This document shows, in pieces, positions 24,931-33,332 of a stretch of 51,287 nucleotides of DNA. A model generated the notes under the pieces. The model saw only the letters and a list, made by a program, of their open reading frames with translations. It did no database searches and had not been told where the DNA came from. The translations under genes were made by a program, and so were the position numbers. The DNA is from Intestinibacter sp964449895 (lineage in GTDB: Bacteria; Bacillota; Clostridia; Peptostreptococcales; Peptostreptococcaceae), in NCBI GenBank assembly GCA_964449895.1, contig CAYVBY010000016.1:1-51287 (forward strand), given 5' to 3'. Position 1 is the stretch's first letter; every line of letters begins with the position of its first letter.

Positions 24931-25860
24931 TTGAAAGATAATAGAGAATTATTTTATAAAATTTTATTATTAGTTTGTGCACTTATATGGGGAAGTACAT
25001 TTGTTATAATTAAAGATACGACTAATACAATGTCTTCTGGTTTTATAAATGCTGCAAGATTTACAATAGGTTCTTTTATATTATTAATAGTTTATTTTAA
25101 AAAGATAAAGCATATAAATAAGCATGAATTGAAATATGGATTCTTTATGGGAATTACTTTATTTGGAGGATATTATTTACAAGTATTAGGCATGGAACTT
25201 GGTTCAACAGCTGGAAAATGTTCGTTTTTGTCAGCTACATTTTCTGTAATGATACCATTTTTATATTGGGCTATTTTTCATAAAAAGCCTGATAAATTTG
25301 TTTTAGCTGCAGCAATTATGTGTGTAATAGGTGTTGCATTTGTTTCTATTGAAAAAGATTCTCATATTACAATTGGAGATATTGTTATTTTAATATCTAG
25401 TTTTTTTTATGCAGTAAATGTAATGCTTACTTCAGAATTTTCAAGCAAGGAAAATACTGATACTACTAGACTTACATTTTTACAGCTATTAGTAGTAGCT
25501 ATTATGGGATGGATAGTAGTATTTTCAAAAAATGAATTTCCTCAAGTATATACTAAAGGGGCAGTTTTTAGTTTGATTTATTTAGGAGTATTTGCAACTG
25601 CTTTATGTTTATTAATACAAGTTATAGCTATAAAAAACATAAAATCTACAACATCAGCATCAATTCTTTTAAGTTTAGAGTCAGTATTTGGAGTTATAAT
25701 TTCCATATTATGTTACAATGAGGTTATAACTTTTAAACTTACTTTAGGATTTATTATTATATTTATGGGCATTATAACATGTGAAACAAAATGGAGTTTT
25801 ATTACTGATAAATTTAAAGTAAAAAATATAAAAAATAGAGAATATAGTGAAGTAATTTAA
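24931..25860 (+). CDS. DMT-superfamily (EamA) transporter
   Basis: Ten-helix drug/metabolite transporter made of two EamA repeats, 309 aa. The opening 'CALIWGSTFVIIKDT' is the classic EamA motif, and 'ASILLSLESVFGVIIS' marks the second repeat. I choose the TTG at 24931 because TAAGGTGATT lies just upstream; an earlier TTG at 24910 lacks such a site. Substrate unknown, probably an exporter of metabolites or amino acids. Confidence 0.85.
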   Translation: MKDNRELFYKILLLVCALIWGSTFVIIKDTTNTMSSGFINAARFTIGSFILLIVYFKKIKHINKHELKYGFFMGITLFGGYYLQVLGMELGSTAGKCSFLSATFSVMIPFLYWAIFHKKPDKFVLAAAIMCVIGVAFVSIEKDSHITIGDIVILISSFFYAVNVMLTSEFSSKENTDTTRLTFLQLLVVAIMGWIVVFSKNEFPQVYTKGAVFSLIYLGVFATALCLLIQVIAIKNIKSTTSASILLSLESVFGVIISILCYNEVITFKLTLGFIIIFMGIITCETKWSFITDKFKVKNIKNREYSEVI

Positions 25861-25888
25861 ATATAAAATAAATACTTTTTTAAAAAAG

Positions 25889-25933
25889 GCCACTAAATAA
25901 CTTACAAATTTTTATAATAAGTTGTTTAGTGGC
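25889..25933. terminator. Long hairpin terminator after the DMT transporter gene
   Basis: GCCACTAAATAACTTA (25889-25904) pairs with TAAGTTGTTTAGTGGC (25918-25933) with one G-U pair, a 16-bp stem. The T tail is weak on the plus strand (TTGATTT) and stronger on the minus strand. Confidence 0.75.
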
Positions 25934-26023
25934 TTGATTTATATTTGTTAGTTTTTTAGTCTATAAATTAAATTTTATAACTTGTGGTATAATATAAAGA
26001 ATTAGTTTATCTATAAATATATG

Positions 26024-26310
26024 ATAGTAGGTGAAAAAATGAAAAGTATAGTAGAAAAGACTTTGGATACTGGAAGAAAAATAGCTACAGTCGCTATTTT
26101 AACTTATGGAGCAGTTAAAATCTTAGAAGATACAGACTCTAAAAATAATAGAATTAAAGAAGTTCAAAAGACAAAGAGAAAAAAATCTAAGTACAAAAAT
26201 AAGAGAAAATTTAAAGTAAAAAAAGCTAAATACAAAAATAAAAGAAAAGAAAAAAAATCAAAATATAAAATGAAGATAGCAAAATTTAATAGTAGGTGAA
26301 AAAATGAAAA
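26024..26310. repeat. Duplicated 22-base translation-initiation region
   Basis: The same 22 bases, ATAGTAGGTGAAAAAATGAA plus AA, occur at 26024-26045 and 26289-26310, covering the ribosome binding site and first codons of both the Lys-rich protein gene and the VanZ-like gene. Identity over this length in AT-rich DNA may reflect duplication of a gene start. Confidence 0.75.
26039..26299 (+). CDS. Small Lys/Arg-rich hypothetical protein with one hydrophobic segment
   Basis: Protein of 86 aa that I do not recognise. A short amphipathic N-terminus is followed by one weakly hydrophobic stretch ('IATVAILTYGAVKIL', about 15-29) and a strongly basic tail (about 43-86) built from loose repeats of 'KYKNKRK' (three copies, the last degenerate as 'KYKMKIAK'). 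The start at 26039 is supported by TAGGTGA 6 bases upstream. It ends five bases before the VanZ-like gene and shares an identical 22-base initiation region with it. A membrane-tethered cationic tail suggests binding to anionic polymers or nucleic acid, but this is inference. Confidence 0.65.
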   Translation: MKSIVEKTLDTGRKIATVAILTYGAVKILEDTDSKNNRIKEVQKTKRKKSKYKNKRKFKVKKAKYKNKRKEKKSKYKMKIAKFNSR

Positions 26311-26801
26311 ATAAAATAAAAATAATTATTTTAACGATGATAATAATATTTTGGATGGCATTTATATTTAGTATGTCGGCAAAAGATGCAGTACAGTCTG
26401 CTAATATAAGTGGAGGGCTTACTTATAATGTCTTAAATTTAATGTTTTCAGAGTTTAGAGGACTTGATAAACATATAAAAGATACAATAGTAGAAGGCCT
26501 TCAATTTGTAGTAAGAAAAGGTGCTCATTTTAGTGCTTATGCAATATTAGGTGGACTTTGTTTTATAGATATAGGTTTTATTAAAAAAATTACTTTCAAA
26601 AAAAGATTTTGGAGCGCTTTTTTAGTAGCAGCTTTATATGCAGTATTTGATGAGATTCATCAATATTTTGTCCCAGGGCGTTCTTGTGAAATTAGGGATA
26701 TGACAATAGATAGTATGGGTGTTTTATTTGGGATATCTATAGTTATAATATTTAATTTATTGATTAAAAAATTAAAATATAATAAAAATATGGAAATATA
26801 A
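26304..26801 (+). CDS. VanZ-like family membrane protein
   Basis: Membrane protein of 165 aa with four predicted helices. The VanZ signature is clear: 'FSMSAKDAVQS' near the N-terminus, 'VVRKGAHFSAYAILG' and 'DEIHQYFVPGRSCEIRDM' followed by 'DSMGVLFG'. Family members occur widely in Firmicutes; VanZ gives low teicoplanin resistance in enterococci, but for this lone copy an envelope role is all that can be said. It lies in a row with an LTA-synthase-like gene. Confidence 0.85.
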   Translation: MKNKIKIIILTMIIIFWMAFIFSMSAKDAVQSANISGGLTYNVLNLMFSEFRGLDKHIKDTIVEGLQFVVRKGAHFSAYAILGGLCFIDIGFIKKITFKKRFWSAFLVAALYAVFDEIHQYFVPGRSCEIRDMTIDSMGVLFGISIVIIFNLLIKKLKYNKNMEI

Positions 26802-26837
26802 TGTAAGTGATTAAATATTACTATAAGTTGAGAAGAA

Positions 26838-29057
26838 ATGGGGATTGATATGAAATTTTCGAAGTTTGACAAAAAAATTTTAAAACTAGATAAAAATTTT
26901 ATTAAAGAATTATTATTTTTAATATATATATCTTTTGTTGTATTTTTATTTACAGAAATTTTATGTGCTAAGGGTACTACTAGTTATGGTTTTATAGAAA
27001 ATAGCACTATCTGTTTAGGAGGTATACTGATTTTAATTTTACCTTTGTCTATGCTGTTTACATTTAAAAAGGATACGAAGAAGTACTATATTTTAGAGGC
27101 AATATTTATTTTGTGTCTGCTTCCAGTCATAAAATATACATGGGATGAGTTTTATGTATTTTTAAGTGTGCCTGATTATAGTGTATGGTGTCTTCTTTTA
27201 AATTATTTAATTATATTATTAATATTTAGTATATCTATTTTTCTTAAAAAGAAAATTTTTTATTATTTCTTAATAAGTGGTGTATTTTTAATTTTTTCTT
27301 TAGTTAATTATTTTGTATCAATATTTAGAGGGATACCTCTTGCGTATTGTGATATTTACTGTATAGGGGATGCAACTTATGTAGCTAAGGATTTTTTAGG
27401 ACAAAACGGAATTATTATGTTAATTGCAGGCTTGATATTATCTTTAATATGCCTAGTAATTTTATTTTTTAAGGATAATAAAGGAAAGAGAAATATAAAT
27501 TTTGTAAAGATATTTGTAGTTATTATAATGTGTATTAGTACATATATATATTATTTGTATTTAGTAGAGAGTAAGACATTAATTTACTACAGTGCTAATA
27601 TGGTAAAAACTTATAGATACAATGGATATGTTTATTCAACCTTAGAGTCTGGAATAAGATTTATAAGATTTAAGCCAGATGATTATAATGAAGAAAAGAT
27701 TTTATCTATAAAAGATGAAGTAAAACAAAATACAAATAATGGAGAAAACATAAGTTTAGATAATGATACAAATAAAGAGACTCCAAATATTTTATTTGTT
27801 CAATTAGAAGGTTTTATGGATCCTAAAAAAATAGAGGGTGTTTTATATGGAAGAGATCCGATACCAAATTTTACAAAATTACAAAAGACTTGTATAAGTG
27901 GAAATATGAAGACACCTTCTATAGGTGGAGGAACAGCTAGAACTGAATTTGAAGTTATGACAGGAATAAATTTAGAATTTTTAACAGATGGTGAAGTACC
28001 ACATTATACTATTTTAGGCCATACAAATTTAAATTCCGTCGCTACAACATTGAAAAAACAAGGATATTCAGCTCATGCTATACATAACAATCAAGGAAAT
28101 TTTTATAATAGAAATAAAGCTTATAGTGCTCTTGGATACGATACATATACATCAATTGAATATATGGAGAATGTAAAAAAAACTAAGACAAATTGGGCTA
28201 AAGATGAAATTCTTACAGATTATATTAAAGATTGTTTAGATTCTACTGAAGAACATGACTTAGTTTTTACCATTTCAGTTCAAGGTCATAGTCCATATTT
28301 AAGTGATGCAGATAAATATGATTTTCCAATTAAAATTATGAGTAGTAATTTAGCTGAAATTGAGACTAATCAAATCTATTATTATATAAATCAAATTTAT
28401 GAAACAGATAAATTTATAGGAGAAGTTGTAGACTTAGTTGACTCTATGGAGGAAGACACTATAGTAGTATTTTATGGAGATCATACACCAGCTTTAGATG
28501 TACTAACTAGAAATGGAGGAAATGTAGATAGAACAACTACTCCATATGCAATTTATAGCAACTTTGAATTACAGACTGATTTTGAAGGTGGAGATATTTG
28601 TGCATATCAAATGAGTACATTAATGCTTAGTTTATCAGGTGTAGATTTAGGACCTATGGAAAATATACATAAAGCTTTAAGTAATAAAGATTACTATAAA
28701 GAAGATTTAGAGCTTATTGAATATGATATATTATTTGGCAAAAATTATTATCTAGATGAAGAAGAACAAATTGAAAAAAGTAATTTAAAAATGGGATTAA
28801 AAGATGTAAAAATAAAAAGTGCTAAAATAGAAGATGGAGAATTATTTGTAGAAGGAGAAAACTTTACTAGAAATAGTATAATTTACATAAATAATGAAGA
28901 AAAAAATACTATTTATGTAGATAATAAAAATCTAAAAGTACATTTAGAAAAAGATGAAGTTGATAGTGTAGAAGATGTTGTAGTAAAACAAGTAGGTCTT
29001 CGAAAAATCGCTTTAAGTCAATCAAATCTATTTAAATTTAATAAAAAAATTAAATAG
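26838..29057 (+). CDS. LTA-synthase-like sulfatase-fold membrane protein with an extra C-terminal domain
   Basis: Alkaline-phosphatase/sulfatase superfamily protein, 739 aa, resembling lipoteichoic acid synthases. Six to seven membrane helices (about 22-245) precede an extracellular catalytic domain (about 313-620) with metal-binding 'FVQLEGFMDP' (E324), the nucleophile T366 in 'GGGTARTEFE', 'SVQGHSPY' and 'VVFYGDHTP'. Residues about 650-735 form a beta-rich module with 'VEGENFTRNSIIYIN', like an IPT/TIG domain, which ordinary LtaS lacks. It may transfer glycerol-phosphate or another phospho-group to a cell-wall polymer. An ATG at 26850 after GGGGA is an alternative start. Confidence 0.82.
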   Translation: MGIDMKFSKFDKKILKLDKNFIKELLFLIYISFVVFLFTEILCAKGTTSYGFIENSTICLGGILILILPLSMLFTFKKDTKKYYILEAIFILCLLPVIKYTWDEFYVFLSVPDYSVWCLLLNYLIILLIFSISIFLKKKIFYYFLISGVFLIFSLVNYFVSIFRGIPLAYCDIYCIGDATYVAKDFLGQNGIIMLIAGLILSLICLVILFFKDNKGKRNINFVKIFVVIIMCISTYIYYLYLVESKTLIYYSANMVKTYRYNGYVYSTLESGIRFIRFKPDDYNEEKILSIKDEVKQNTNNGENISLDNDTNKETPNILFVQLEGFMDPKKIEGVLYGRDPIPNFTKLQKTCISGNMKTPSIGGGTARTEFEVMTGINLEFLTDGEVPHYTILGHTNLNSVATTLKKQGYSAHAIHNNQGNFYNRNKAYSALGYDTYTSIEYMENVKKTKTNWAKDEILTDYIKDCLDSTEEHDLVFTISVQGHSPYLSDADKYDFPIKIMSSNLAEIETNQIYYYINQIYETDKFIGEVVDLVDSMEEDTIVVFYGDHTPALDVLTRNGGNVDRTTTPYAIYSNFELQTDFEGGDICAYQMSTLMLSLSGVDLGPMENIHKALSNKDYYKEDLELIEYDILFGKNYYLDEEEQIEKSNLKMGLKDVKIKSAKIEDGELFVEGENFTRNSIIYINNEEKNTIYVDNKNLKVHLEKDEVDSVEDVVVKQVGLRKIALSQSNLFKFNKKIK

Positions 29058-29123
29058 ATTACTTAAAAGAGATATATAGAAATATTTAATAAAATATAGA
29101 TTTAAAATCTGAAAGGAATATTT

Positions 29124-29585
29124 ATGGATAGAGGTAATTCATATAGTGAAAAAGATTTAGTTCCAATAATGGAGGAAGTAATAGAAAGTGGAGGGAGTTG
29201 TAGATTAAAAGTTACAGGGACTAGTATGACTCCTACTTTAAGACATTTAAAAGATAGTGTGATTTTAGTAAGTCCGCAAAAAAGACGTCCTAAAAAAAAT
29301 GAAATAGTTTTTATAAAAAGAGATACAGGAAAACATGTGCTTCATAGAGTTAGAAAGATATTAGATGATAATTCATTTGTGATGAATGGAGATGCTCAAC
29401 AATGGACAGAGATAGTGAGATTTGATCAAGTTATAGGAGTAGTGGAATTTTTTTATAGAGGTGATAAGGAGATTTCATGTGACAGTAAAATATATAAAAT
29501 CTATGTAAAGTTCTGGTGCTTTTTTAAGCTAGTTAGACCGTATATTTTTAAATGTAGAAATTTAATTAGAAAAGTAATAAAATAA
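29124..29585 (+). CDS. S24/S26 (signal peptidase I-like) peptidase without N-terminal anchor
   Basis: Protein of 153 aa with the signal-peptidase box B 'VTGTSMTPTL' (nucleophile Ser near 36) and a 'HVLHRVRKI' segment in the place where bacterial enzymes have the catalytic lysine, as in archaeal/ER-type (SipW-like) Ser-His enzymes. 'FVMNGDAQQW' fits box E. There is no N-terminal membrane helix; only a moderately hydrophobic C-terminal stretch ('KFWCFFKLV'). Substrate unknown. It follows the LTA-synthase-like gene by 66 bases, so a role in processing envelope proteins is possible. Confidence 0.75.
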   Translation: MDRGNSYSEKDLVPIMEEVIESGGSCRLKVTGTSMTPTLRHLKDSVILVSPQKRRPKKNEIVFIKRDTGKHVLHRVRKILDDNSFVMNGDAQQWTEIVRFDQVIGVVEFFYRGDKEISCDSKIYKIYVKFWCFFKLVRPYIFKCRNLIRKVIK

Positions 29586-29591
29586 TCTTAA

Positions 29592-29626
29592 AAGAGGCTT
29601 TCTCAAAATAGAGAATGCCTCTTAAT
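29592..29626. terminator. Bidirectional terminator between the S26-like and phosphoesterase genes
   Basis: AAGAGGCTTTCTC (29592-29604) pairs with GAGAATGCCTCTT (29611-29623) with one mismatch. T-rich tails are modest on both sides. It overlaps the phosphoesterase stop codon by two bases. Confidence 0.75.
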
Positions 29627-30572
29627 TACTTTTTAATGTTATTAAGTTAATTTCAGGAGTATTATTTATCCTCATAAATTTAGTATTACCAAGACCTGTG
29701 CTTACATAAAGTTTACTATTTGCTATTTGATAAATACCTTTATTGTATTTTGGAAATAATTTTCGTGCAGGGTCTAAAATAGCTGTGTCTAAAATCCTTA
29801 CTATACCGCCATGGATATGTCCTGAAATAACTAAATCAAAGTTTTTATCTTTGAGAATTTCTGCGCCCTTTGGATCGTGACTTATTAAAATATTAAACTC
29901 ATTTTTGTTTACATTATCTAAAAATTTTAATGTTGATATATTAGAAGGAGTTATTTTTTTTGCGTATGTATTTAAAGAGTAGTAGTAAATTCCATATATG
30001 TCTATAGATTCACCGTCTTTAGATATTGTAGTATAGGAATTATCAACAAATGTAACTCCAAGATTTTTTAGTTTATTTATATATCTATTGTAGGCATTAT
30101 CAACAGTTCTATCTCTTAAACTCCAATCATATCCATTAAAAATTGCATCTATACCTTCTTCATGATTACCAACAGAGTAGATTATTTTATATTTTTGGCT
30201 TAAATTTTTTAATAAATTAAATCCTATGAGGCTTTCTTCGTCGTAATTTCTATCATAGGTATCATCTTCTTTCTTAAATTCTGAAGAAGAAAACATATCT
30301 CCAGTAACAAATATAATATCTGGATTTAATTTATCAATGGAATTTATTAAAGCTGAATTATTTTTACCAAATTCCATTGAATGCAAATCTGTTATTTGGA
30401 GTATTTTATAATTATCGAAATTAGAAGGAAGATTATCAAAATAAATTTTATCATAGGTAATTTTAAATGTTTTGTTTTCGATTTTATTTTGATATATCGT
30501 AGTTATTAAAAAAATTAATATTAAACATAGAGCTATAAAAATGAAGCTATATTTTTTGCTAAATTTATTCAC
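29622..30572 (-). CDS. Membrane-anchored metallophosphoesterase (YaeI/YkuE-like)
   Basis: Calcineurin-like phosphoesterase of 316 aa with an N-terminal membrane anchor (about 8-27) and the catalytic domain outside. All metal motifs are visible: 'ITDLHS', 'VTGDMF', 'SVGNHEEG', 'ISHDPKG' and 'SGHIHGG'. Relatives act on UDP- or lipid-linked phosphates, but the substrate is not known here. It begins at a GTG with AGGAGG upstream, 20 bases after the holin-like gene, so the two are co-transcribed. Confidence 0.86.
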   Translation of the reverse strand: MNKFSKKYSFIFIALCLILIFLITTIYQNKIENKTFKITYDKIYFDNLPSNFDNYKILQITDLHSMEFGKNNSALINSIDKLNPDIIFVTGDMFSSSEFKKEDDTYDRNYDEESLIGFNLLKNLSQKYKIIYSVGNHEEGIDAIFNGYDWSLRDRTVDNAYNRYINKLKNLGVTFVDNSYTTISKDGESIDIYGIYYYSLNTYAKKITPSNISTLKFLDNVNKNEFNILISHDPKGAEILKDKNFDLVISGHIHGGIVRILDTAILDPARKLFPKYNKGIYQIANSKLYVSTGLGNTKFMRINNTPEINLITLKSN

Positions 30573-30592
30573 AAATTCCTCCTATACAAAAA

Positions 30593-30931
30593 TTAATCTA
30601 AAATATTATAAAAAACAGTATTAACAACACTTAACAATACAGCTGCTAGCATAGCATAAATAAATCCTGAAATGCTAACTCCAGGCACTAGGGCAAATGC
30701 AAGCTTTAGAACTATTCCATTTATTACAAATGAAAACAAACCAAATGTTAAAAGTGTCATAGGTATTGAAAAAAATTGTATTACGGGTTTAATAATTATA
30801 TTTAGACACCCAAATATTACGGTAAGCATTATCAAAGATGATAAGGAACCTATATAAACGCTAGGCATTAATTTATCTACAATAAAAAGAGATATAGCGT
30901 TTATTACAATAAATAAAGATATTCTTCTCAT
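30593..30931 (-). CDS. Phage_holin_4_2-type small membrane protein
   Basis: Protein of 112 aa with four membrane helices and the family-typical 'LNIIIKPVIQFFSIPMTLLT' followed by 'FGLFSFVINGIVLKLAFALVPG'. Despite the family name, such proteins are ordinary chromosomal membrane proteins of unknown function, and no phage genes surround it. AGGAGG lies before its ATG. First gene of a two-gene unit with the phosphoesterase. Confidence 0.82.
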   Translation of the reverse strand: MRRISLFIVINAISLFIVDKLMPSVYIGSLSSLIMLTVIFGCLNIIIKPVIQFFSIPMTLLTFGLFSFVINGIVLKLAFALVPGVSISGFIYAMLAAVLLSVVNTVFYNILD

Positions 30932-31086
30932 TATTTAAAAACCTCCTGTAAAGTTAATTATTAATATTATACTACTAACAAATAGTAAAATTTATTAAAT
31001 TTTGCTTAATTATGTTATACTAGATTTAGAAAAATAAAAAATATACAAAAATAGAAACATTTATTTATTATGGGAAGGGGTTAAAA

Positions 31087-32151
31087 ATGGATAGATTTGA
31101 TGAAAGAGATACCATGTTTGCTAGGGCAAATTATACACCAGGAAGTGAAGCATACGAAGATTACTACAAAAGATTTCCTGAAAAGAAAAATATAGATGAT
31201 AGTTTAAGACATAGACCTAATTTATGCCAAGAAGGAACTATGACTTACAATGAAATAAATTCTCCAATGGGAGCTAGTGCATTTAAATTTTTATTTGATA
31301 TATTACCTTTATGTGAAGGAGAGGTTGCTCCTGAAAAGGTTGAAGTTGATGCAAAAACTATGACTAAGAGAATTAAAGGATTTGCAAAACACTACGGAGC
31401 ATGTGTAGTTGGAATAACAGAATTAAAAGACTATCACATATATACACATAGAGGAAGAATAGAAAGTGACTATGGAACAGAAGTAAAACTAGACCATAAA
31501 TATGCAATAGTATTTGGATGTGAATTAAATCCAGGTATGATGAATAGATCACCTATGATATGTGAAGTAATTGAAACTACTAAATCTTATGTAGATGCAT
31601 CTATAATAGGAATGATTTTATCTTACTATATAAGAAGTTTAGGATATGAAGCTAGAAATCACATGGACAAAAACTACTTAGTAATGCCTGCTTTAGTAGC
31701 AAAGGATGCAGGACTTGGAGATATAGGAAGAAATTCTATTCTTACTAATAAAGATTACGGTTCAAGATTAAAATTAGGAGTAGTTACAACTAATTTACCT
31801 CTTGAAATAGATGAATTTAAAGACTTTGGACTTGAAGATTTTTGTAATATATGTAAAAAATGTGCACATAACTGTCCATCACATTCATTAACAGTAGATT
31901 CTAAATTTGATGAAGATGGAAAATATCAATGGAAGGTTGAAAAAGAAACTTGTTATGTAAAATGGAGATATTTAGGAACAGACTGTGGTATGTGTATATC
32001 TGCATGCCCATTTAGTCAAGATTTAGAAACTATAAAAAATACTGAAACATTTAAAGGCAATGAAGAACTTATAAATAAAGCTTTAGATGAATTTAAGAAA
32101 AAATTTGGAAGAAGAGTATTTGTTCCAGGAAATCCAGATTGGCTTAGATAG
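31087..32151 (+). CDS. Reductive-dehalogenase-like iron-sulfur protein (no Tat signal)
   Basis: Protein of 354 aa related to reductive dehalogenases (RdhA). The start 'MDRFDERDTMFARANY' with 'GSEAYEDYYKRFPEKK' copies the RdhA N-terminal core. Near the C-terminus are two 4Fe-4S motifs: 'CNICKKCAHNCP' (Cx2Cx2Cx3CP) and C-x10-'CGMCISACP'. 'DAGLGDIGRNSILTNKDYGS' is the shared RdhA/QueG motif. There is no twin-arginine signal, no hydrophobic leader and no RdhB anchor gene, so it should be cytoplasmic. Corrinoid dependence is expected from the family, but the substrate is unknown. A single-gene unit with AAGGGG ribosome site and own terminator. Confidence 0.78.
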   Translation: MDRFDERDTMFARANYTPGSEAYEDYYKRFPEKKNIDDSLRHRPNLCQEGTMTYNEINSPMGASAFKFLFDILPLCEGEVAPEKVEVDAKTMTKRIKGFAKHYGACVVGITELKDYHIYTHRGRIESDYGTEVKLDHKYAIVFGCELNPGMMNRSPMICEVIETTKSYVDASIIGMILSYYIRSLGYEARNHMDKNYLVMPALVAKDAGLGDIGRNSILTNKDYGSRLKLGVVTTNLPLEIDEFKDFGLEDFCNICKKCAHNCPSHSLTVDSKFDEDGKYQWKVEKETCYVKWRYLGTDCGMCISACPFSQDLETIKNTETFKGNEELINKALDEFKKKFGRRVFVPGNPDWLR

Positions 32152-32182
32152 TAATTGAATAAATTTATTATATTTATAAATT

Positions 32183-32217
32183 AAAGATATAGGAGATAAT
32201 CTTCCTATATCTTTTTT
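32183..32217 (+). terminator. Terminator after the RdhA-like gene
   Basis: AAAGATATAGGA (32183-32194) and TCCTATATCTTT (32203-32214) form a perfect 12-bp stem followed by TTT. Confidence 0.92.
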
Positions 32218-32251
32218 AATGTATTTAAAAATATAAATTATAAAAATATTA

Positions 32252-33094
32252 TTAATTTATAATTATAGTAGTCGAATCAAGTATATTGTCGTAAATCCAC
32301 TGTGCATTTTCAATTGCTAATCTAATACATCCATGACTTAAAGCTTCACCAAGTGTATCGTTTATAACTTCTGTACCTTCAGCGTTGAATAAAATTGAGT
32401 GATAATAGTAGCTTCCACGAATTCTAGTTGCATATTTTACTCTGTAGGTACTGGAGCCAAAATATGGTTTTCTTCCACTTACAAAGAATGTACCAGTTAT
32501 AGTAGGAGTTTCAGGTTTTCCAACTGTGCAAGACCACTTATAAATTAAAATCCATTTGTTATTTTCATCTTTTTCAAAAATATATGTCATTTTATTTTCT
32601 AAATCTGTAGTAATTAGATTTTTAGTTGGACTTTTGATATTGTTGTCATTTACGAATCTAGTCATATCTGTATAAAAATATTCAAAATTATATGAACCTG
32701 GAGGATTGCCGTCATCAGATAAATATGAATTAAAGACATATCCTTCTTGATTGTTGTAGATAACTTGAGCCCAGTCACCATTTATATCTAAAACTTGAAC
32801 TCTAGATTTTGCAGGAATAAGTGTTATAGGATTTGATTCAGATGTTGGTAAAGTTCTTAGAAATACATCAGTCCAAGGATATTTAGTTTTTGATAGATAT
32901 TCGTTAAAGACATATCCTCTTTTATTGTTGTAGATTACTTCATACCAATCTTCGGTGGCATCTAAGACTTCTAATTTTGACATTGCAGGAATTACAGTTA
33001 TAACATTAGAGGATGTAGATTTATTTTCTCTTAAGTTTAGATTTGCTAATGTATATTTATAATTTTCGTTTTCTTGTCTTTTATATTTTCTCAT
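32252..33094 (-). CDS. L,D-transpeptidase (YkuD) with two SH3-like repeats, no signal peptide
   Basis: Protein of 280 aa. Two bacterial SH3 repeats (about 13-70 and 75-128) share the pattern 'W-V-Y-N---GYVFN-YLS'. Residues about 155-280 are a YkuD domain with 'LGEALSHGCIRLAIENA', which carries the catalytic His and Cys. Such enzymes cross-link peptidoglycan 3-3 or anchor proteins. The start ATG is firmly placed by AAGGAG 6 bases upstream, yet the N-terminus ('MRKYKRQENENYKY') has no signal peptide or membrane anchor. Export by another route or an intracellular or spore role are both open. Confidence 0.85.
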   Translation of the reverse strand: MRKYKRQENENYKYTLANLNLRENKSTSSNVITVIPAMSKLEVLDATEDWYEVIYNNKRGYVFNEYLSKTKYPWTDVFLRTLPTSESNPITLIPAKSRVQVLDINGDWAQVIYNNQEGYVFNSYLSDDGNPPGSYNFEYFYTDMTRFVNDNNIKSPTKNLITTDLENKMTYIFEKDENNKWILIYKWSCTVGKPETPTITGTFFVSGRKPYFGSSTYRVKYATRIRGSYYYHSILFNAEGTEVINDTLGEALSHGCIRLAIENAQWIYDNILDSTTIIIN

Positions 33095-33332
33095 AGTAAT
33101 CTCCTTAAATATATTAAAAAGTTTTATTTGTATAAATTAATTATTATATTTTATGAATATATAAGCTTATTTGTGTGAACATTTTTTATGACACATAGGA
33201 AATGAGATTCATTTAAAATGTATGAATTTTTTAGAAAAAATTGAATTAAAATACTTAAAATAGGTAAAGATATATATTGTCAAATACTTAAATATATCAT
33301 TGATTGATATAAATAAAATAGAGGTGAAATTT

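Noticed and set aside
30593..30931. Holin-family protein as a sign of prophage
   Set aside because: Phage_holin_4_2 proteins are ordinary chromosomal membrane proteins, and no integrase, terminase or structural gene is nearby.
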